From Pararge aegeria (taxonomy: Eukaryota > Arthropoda > Insecta > Lepidoptera > Nymphalidae), in the NCBI RefSeq assembly GCF_905163445.1, contig NC_053191.1, forward strand, positions 16,864,001-16,928,000: a stretch of 64,000 nt of DNA, written 5' to 3'. Below are positions 49,001 to 55,000 of the stretch, piece by piece. Position 1 is the stretch's first letter. Each line of letters begins with the position of its first letter. The translations under genes and the position numbers were made by a program. The notes below the pieces were generated by a model, which did not search any database, had not been told where the DNA came from, and was given only the letters and a program-made list of their open reading frames with translations.

Positions 49001-52000
49001 ATTTCACCACTGCACTAGGGAGTTCAACAAAAATACCTATACGCACTAATATTAAGCAATAGCGTGTCTGTTAGTTTGTTTATCTCAACTCTTACAGTAG
49101 TAATTGACGGACTGAGCGGATTTGCCACCCTTTGTTGGATAATTTTGTATATTTTGGCTCCTGTATGATTAATAATGGATAATCAGAAAAGGAAGATCGC
49201 AGGCGTTTTGGCATGATTTTGTTCGTTCGACATGCTCTGCTCGCTGGCAATAGTTTTTTCAAATACCTATTCATTCAATTTTTCGCAGCTACGCCATCGT
49301 CTTAATGAATTGTGCTTTTATTAGCGTTCTACTTTTGGATCCCATCCAAAATCTTTATAAATGACCTCGTTCGCGTGTCGCGGTGCGAATCAAACTGCCG
49401 CGACCGGCTTGCTGTCGGCTCTACCTTTGAATGCGGTAGACGTTTAAAAAGCATGACATAAGACTCGCATCTCGTAGAACCATTTTCATTTATAGACGTT
49501 TTCGAGTATAAAACTCTATACCTATTGCCAAAGTAAAATGAACCTAATATCGTCGTTTTATAGTAGCAAATCCTGTACTTCTGATTTTTGTTATACATAC
49601 GTATTGCCAAAAGCCCGAACTAAAAGATTTTAGGCAAATCTGCGCTATAAATAACACGAATAAGATCCATTTTACTTTGCGGGCTCTTCTCGGAAGACTC
49701 TGCCTTCCGAACCGGTGGTAGAGACATTACAAACAGACTGACTGACATGACGTTTCAAAAGTGCTTTTAAACTACACCTTCTTGAAATAAAGAATTTTGA
49801 ATTTGGATTTCGAATTCAAACATTCTCTGGACCATCCAAGTTATCTACCAATGAAAATACGTCCAAAAGATATTTAAATTTAATAAGATTTTAGTTAAAG
49901 AATGTTCAACACCAGCCCGAAGTTAGGAAATTGGTGGTATCAAGTCCCGAGCCTCGAAGAGCACGCTAAGATGTCTGTCACTAACTTGTGACGATAGTTG
50001 TTTAAGTCCACAAACCCACATTGACAGCGTGGAGGTTCTCTGCTCTAAAGCCATCTCTTACAGAAGAGACCTGTGTCCACCAAACAGACTTTAATAGGCT
50101 GCGAATGATGATGATAATTAATTGTATTTTATAATTAATTAACATTTTAGATAAGCAAAGTCTCATTTATACCTGGAATAATTTCATATCATAATAATTT
50201 TATTTCTCAGATCTCCGCCACCAAATTTCAATATGGCGACGAGCGATAGAGTCTCTACCTCATCTGAGTAGAGACCAACAGGTAGTGAGAGAAAGACTCG
50301 AGAGGAAGATGAATAAACTGACAGCACAATTGGCAACCATGGTCAAGGAGAGCAGTAAAAGAGTCTGCCCGAAGGAGACCTTCCAGACTACTTTAAGGCA
50401 GTTGAAGGAAAAAGTAAGCAACTTGTTTCCACATCTCAGAATAACGTAAGAAAACGTTGTTGGAAGTCAAGCGAGGCACGGGCATAAATAACATAAAAAG
50501 TAACATAAGATCATCATATATTCATAATGTTGAATACAGGTACAAATAGCTGAAAAGTTAATCACAACGTATCTATTTATTTATTGAGAGCTAATACATT
50601 TTTTCTTGTCCAAGTTTGTACATTGTGAGCTACATGAATGTTCAGCTTATTACAGGTTTACAAATAATAATAATTCAAAAATAAACACAAGTATAAAATA
50701 TATGTCTAAAAAATATTTTACATACTAATTATTAAGGTAACATTATATGTAAAAAAATAAAAAAGAATTCAAAAATAATCAAATAAAATTATAATGAAAT
50801 TAAAAAATTGGTTGCCTGTAAAGTCGGTATACGGGCGAAAGTTTTACGTGACAACGACTTTGAGTGGTAAAATAATTTTAATGTGAATATTCATTCGTAT
50901 AGTAGGAAGAAGGATGAAATAATAGTAACAATTTAAAACATTTATTTATACAAAGAATTATATTTAAAACATTAATTTATACAAAGAATCTCGCACTGAA
51001 TTTCATATTAACAAAATTTTATTTTTACCTTTACACATACATACGTATTTATATACAAATATACATACAATAACTTGCAATACATTTGCGTACAATGAAA
51101 CAGCGTTTACTACAAAGGGACGCGTGCCTTTCACTTTTTATGTCTGTCTCTCTCGCTCTTAGGCGGGCTAACCATGCCCGAGTGGAAGGGACGCGTGCCT
51201 CTCACTCGCTCTCATTGTGAGCGCATAACGTGAGCGGAGCGTAACGCAGTTTCTTGAAGTGTCACCCGGCAAACCAATTTATAAGACGTTGTCACGTCAA
51301 TAAAAACTAGAATTTTAAACATCGAAGTCTAAGTTTGGTTAATCTTATTAATAATTAAATTTGGAGATGTCGGCCGGTGTTATTTCCTGTTACTTTATAA
51401 AAAGGAATACGAAGTATAGTATATATATAAAATAACTTTCTACATTTTACTTGGCACCGACTTCAAAATGTTTAGCAAAATATTTATTTCTCGCTTTTTA
51501 GTTGTATAACAAAGTCGGTTCTTTTTTGTCAAGAATTTTTTAGAAGAGATAATATTACGTCAGTCGAATAGATAATATTGTTTGTTGTATTTAGGGCATA
51601 CACACACTATTCATAGTCATAAAACCAATCACTGAAAATTTTCATAATATTATTGCTCACGATTTTATTTTTTGTGTTTTCTTTTTTCAGTACAAAATCC
51701 GCGATAAAATGTTACTGCTGAAATCGACAGTTGCAATAAGTTTTGTTGTTGCAGTTTTCTTCTTACATTCGATTCCTGAATTGAGTAAGTTATTGTTTCT
51801 TAACTTGTGAATGTGTTTTGATCTGTAATAGTATTAGCAGATACTCCAAAGAATTTCCGACTTTTTTATCCGTTATACCATCGCAGATTTTTTTGTAGCC
51901 CTTATAAGTTTTATATTGGTATCTCGTAGAGTCCGCGTCTGCAATGTTATCGCAAAAAAATGTGTTATTTTCGACATGGCATTAGAAACCTCTAAAAAAT

Positions 52001-55000
52001 ATGTGTGAGAAACACATATTACTGAATTCGTCATATAAACCCATTACCCGCCCACTACAGGGTACGGGTCTCCCTCCCACAATGAGAAGAGGCTAAGGCC
52101 GTAGTCCACCACGCTGGCCCAGTGCGGATTGGTGGACTCTACACACCTTTGAAAACATTATGAAGGAGTCTCAGGCATGCAGGTTTACTCACGATGTTTT
52201 CCTTTAACGTTGAAGCAAGTGATATTTTAATTACTTTAAACGCACATAACTTAAGAAAAGTTAGAGGTGCGTGCTGGGATACAAACTCGGGCCCCCCGAA
52301 AGGGAAGTTGAGCTCCTGCCCAATGCGCTATCAGTTCCACTACCCACATCCTGTTATCAATAGGTAGTTCACTAAGAAAACTCTTTAAGTCTCTCGTCTC
52401 AATTTTGGCTTCAATTATTCTTCTCTTTCATTATTGTAGTTATTTATTTATTTATTTGTCTTTAGTTACAAATATTGTTTTTTTATATATTATATGTATA
52501 TATTTACTCGTAAGTAATGAAATATGTATTTTATGGGTATATGTATGTATGCACCACCTAACTTTTTTCTGTAACTGTTCTGTAAAAGAAATCGCTATGT
52601 AGCGGCCGCCAAATTGTATACGTTGTTTTGTTATACTTTTCTTTTTGTTCTATGTACTTTTTGTGGTGTGCAATATTCATTCATTCATTCATTCATTCAT
52701 TCATTCATTCATTCATTCATTCATTCATTCATTCAGTCATTCATTCTGTTGATTAAATCCGTTATCAACAGATCGTGTATCTCTCGGCTGGACGGCGCTG
52801 TTGGGAGCGATTCTACTGCTGACGTTGGCCGATCGTGAGGACCTCGAACCAATACTACATAGGGTCGAGTGGTCCACTTTGCTCTTCTTTGCTGCCCTCT
52901 TCGTATTGATGGAGGTAAATCGAGCGTTACCTTAACTTTATCGAAGTACGGAACAAGCAGATAAGCTACTTGCAGGGCTAGCATGGGCGGGAGATAAAAA
53001 TTATATCCCCCGATTATGTCCCCTGACGAGGGATATAACTAACGTGCCCACCTGCTAAATCACTGGAACATGGAATAGGAGGAATTTCCCCGGGGATATA
53101 ATTGTCTCCTACCCATGCTAGCCGTGCTGATAGTGAGTCGAAAACCATGGCGTGTGAACAGAGCCACACTTCGCAGGGCATGCAAGGAAAACGTCCTAAA
53201 TCCATCAACCTAAGGCGTAGCTTAGGTGTAAAGCTTTATGTACACCATGCCCTCTTGACAGCCATGCTGCATGGCGGCAGAAATTTGCTTGGCAGCAGAA
53301 ATTTGCTTGGCAGCAGAAATTTGCGTTGCGGCAGAAATTTGCTTGTAGGCAGAAATATGCGTCTCAGCAGAAATTTGCTTGGCAGCAGAAATTTGCGTTG
53401 CGGCAGAAATTTGCTTGTAGGCAGAAATTTGCGTTGCGGCAGAAATTTGCTTGTAGGCAGAAATTTGCGTGGCGGCAGAAATTTGCTTGTAGGCAGAAAG
53501 TTGCGTGGCGGCAGAAATTTGCTTGTAGGCAGAAAGTTGCGTGGCCGCAGAAATTTGCTTGGCGGCAGAAGTGTGCGTGTCTGCAGTACTTTCCCGGACG
53601 AACCCTGTTACAGAAAGCTCCACTAGTAATTATTTTTTGGGTTCTTACTATCGTTGCAATTAATGACATTTTAAAACATTTCATTGTGAGCTAAAATAAA
53701 AATCTTGACATCGGGAAAAAGTAAATCACTTGTCAGAGCATTGGTATACTTAACCATATAATCATTGCAAACCATAAAAAGTATACATCGGAAAAATTAT
53801 TGCTTTTGCTTAACTGTTGAGAGAGTTGAGAGAGAGATGCCTCCCGTTGAGAGAGGCCTTTAGTCCACTGCTGGACTAAAGAACTCTCTCAACGGGAGGG
53901 TTAGCCGATAATCACCACGCTGTGCAGACGGGTTGGTGATCACAGTAGATGGTAGTAGTAGCACAGAGGACGCTACTGTCCGTTCTTCCTTCATATTGCT
54001 TGGTCGCCTCGACAACCGTTGAAAGAGGAGGGGACGTGACTGTATTCTGATCTGCCTTCAAAAAATGTTGATACAAAAGTTAAACTATTGAATTTCCTTA
54101 TACAGGCACTTTCAAAACTTGGCCTGATAGCATTCATCGGAGGTCTCACTGAGTCTATTATACTCAAAGTGGATGAGAGAGGTCGACTCGCTGTAGCAAT
54201 TCTTTTGCTTTTGTGGGTAAGTAATCTTGCGGTAAGTAATCTAACCAGAAGGTCTAACACTTCTCCTTCTCTTCTTCTGGTTAGTACCTTACTGAAACTT
54301 TTCATCATTAATCACATTCATTATTTTTATGCCACTTCTGGTAACAGATCAACTTTCTTTTAGGAGACCTCACCCTACAAGCTGCTCCAATTACCGAACT
54401 AGGTTGACACTAGACAAAGCAAAGATACCTGCCATTTTCGCGGCCCTGAACGTAGAGTAAAATAATACTGTCTAAGAGAGTAGTCCGATCCGATTTTTAG
54501 TAGTAGTAATTCGAGTAGTAATTTTAACAGCCGGTTGGCGCGGTGGACAGCGACCCTGCTTTCTGAGTGCAAGGCCTTGGGTTCTATTCCCACAATTGGA
54601 AAATGTGATGAGCATGAATATTCTTCAATCTAAATAGGTAGTTGTTGTTGGAAAAGAGGAACTGCTGAGTTTCTTTCCGGCTCCTCTTCGGTAGAATCTG
54701 CCGCCCAAAACGGTGGTAGCGTCACTACAAAAAGACAGACTTGACGTATCAAAAGTGCTTATATTACGCCTACTTGAAATAAATGAATCTTGAATTTGAT
54801 TTTTTTGAATTTCAGTCTCTTGGTGTTTATCTGTATATTATAAGTATTTTAGAGTATTTTATTCATAAAAATATTCATCAGCCATCTTAGTACCCATAAC
54901 ACAAGCTACGCTTACTTTGGGCTAGATGGCGATGTGTGTATTGTCGTTGTATATATTTATTTATTTACACCTTATAGAAAAATTCAAAATTCAAAATTCA

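Noticed and set aside
52405..52602. Hydrophobic 65-codon ORF
   Set aside because: Intronic AT-rich sequence not in phase with the P exons.
53272..53578. CRISPR-like regular repeat
   Set aside because: Units are adjacent with no unique spacers, and the context is a eukaryotic intron.
53102..53694. Four overlapping ORFs of 105-174 residues on both strands
   Set aside because: They are frames through an 18-bp minisatellite in P intron 13; any frame without a stop in one unit stays open.
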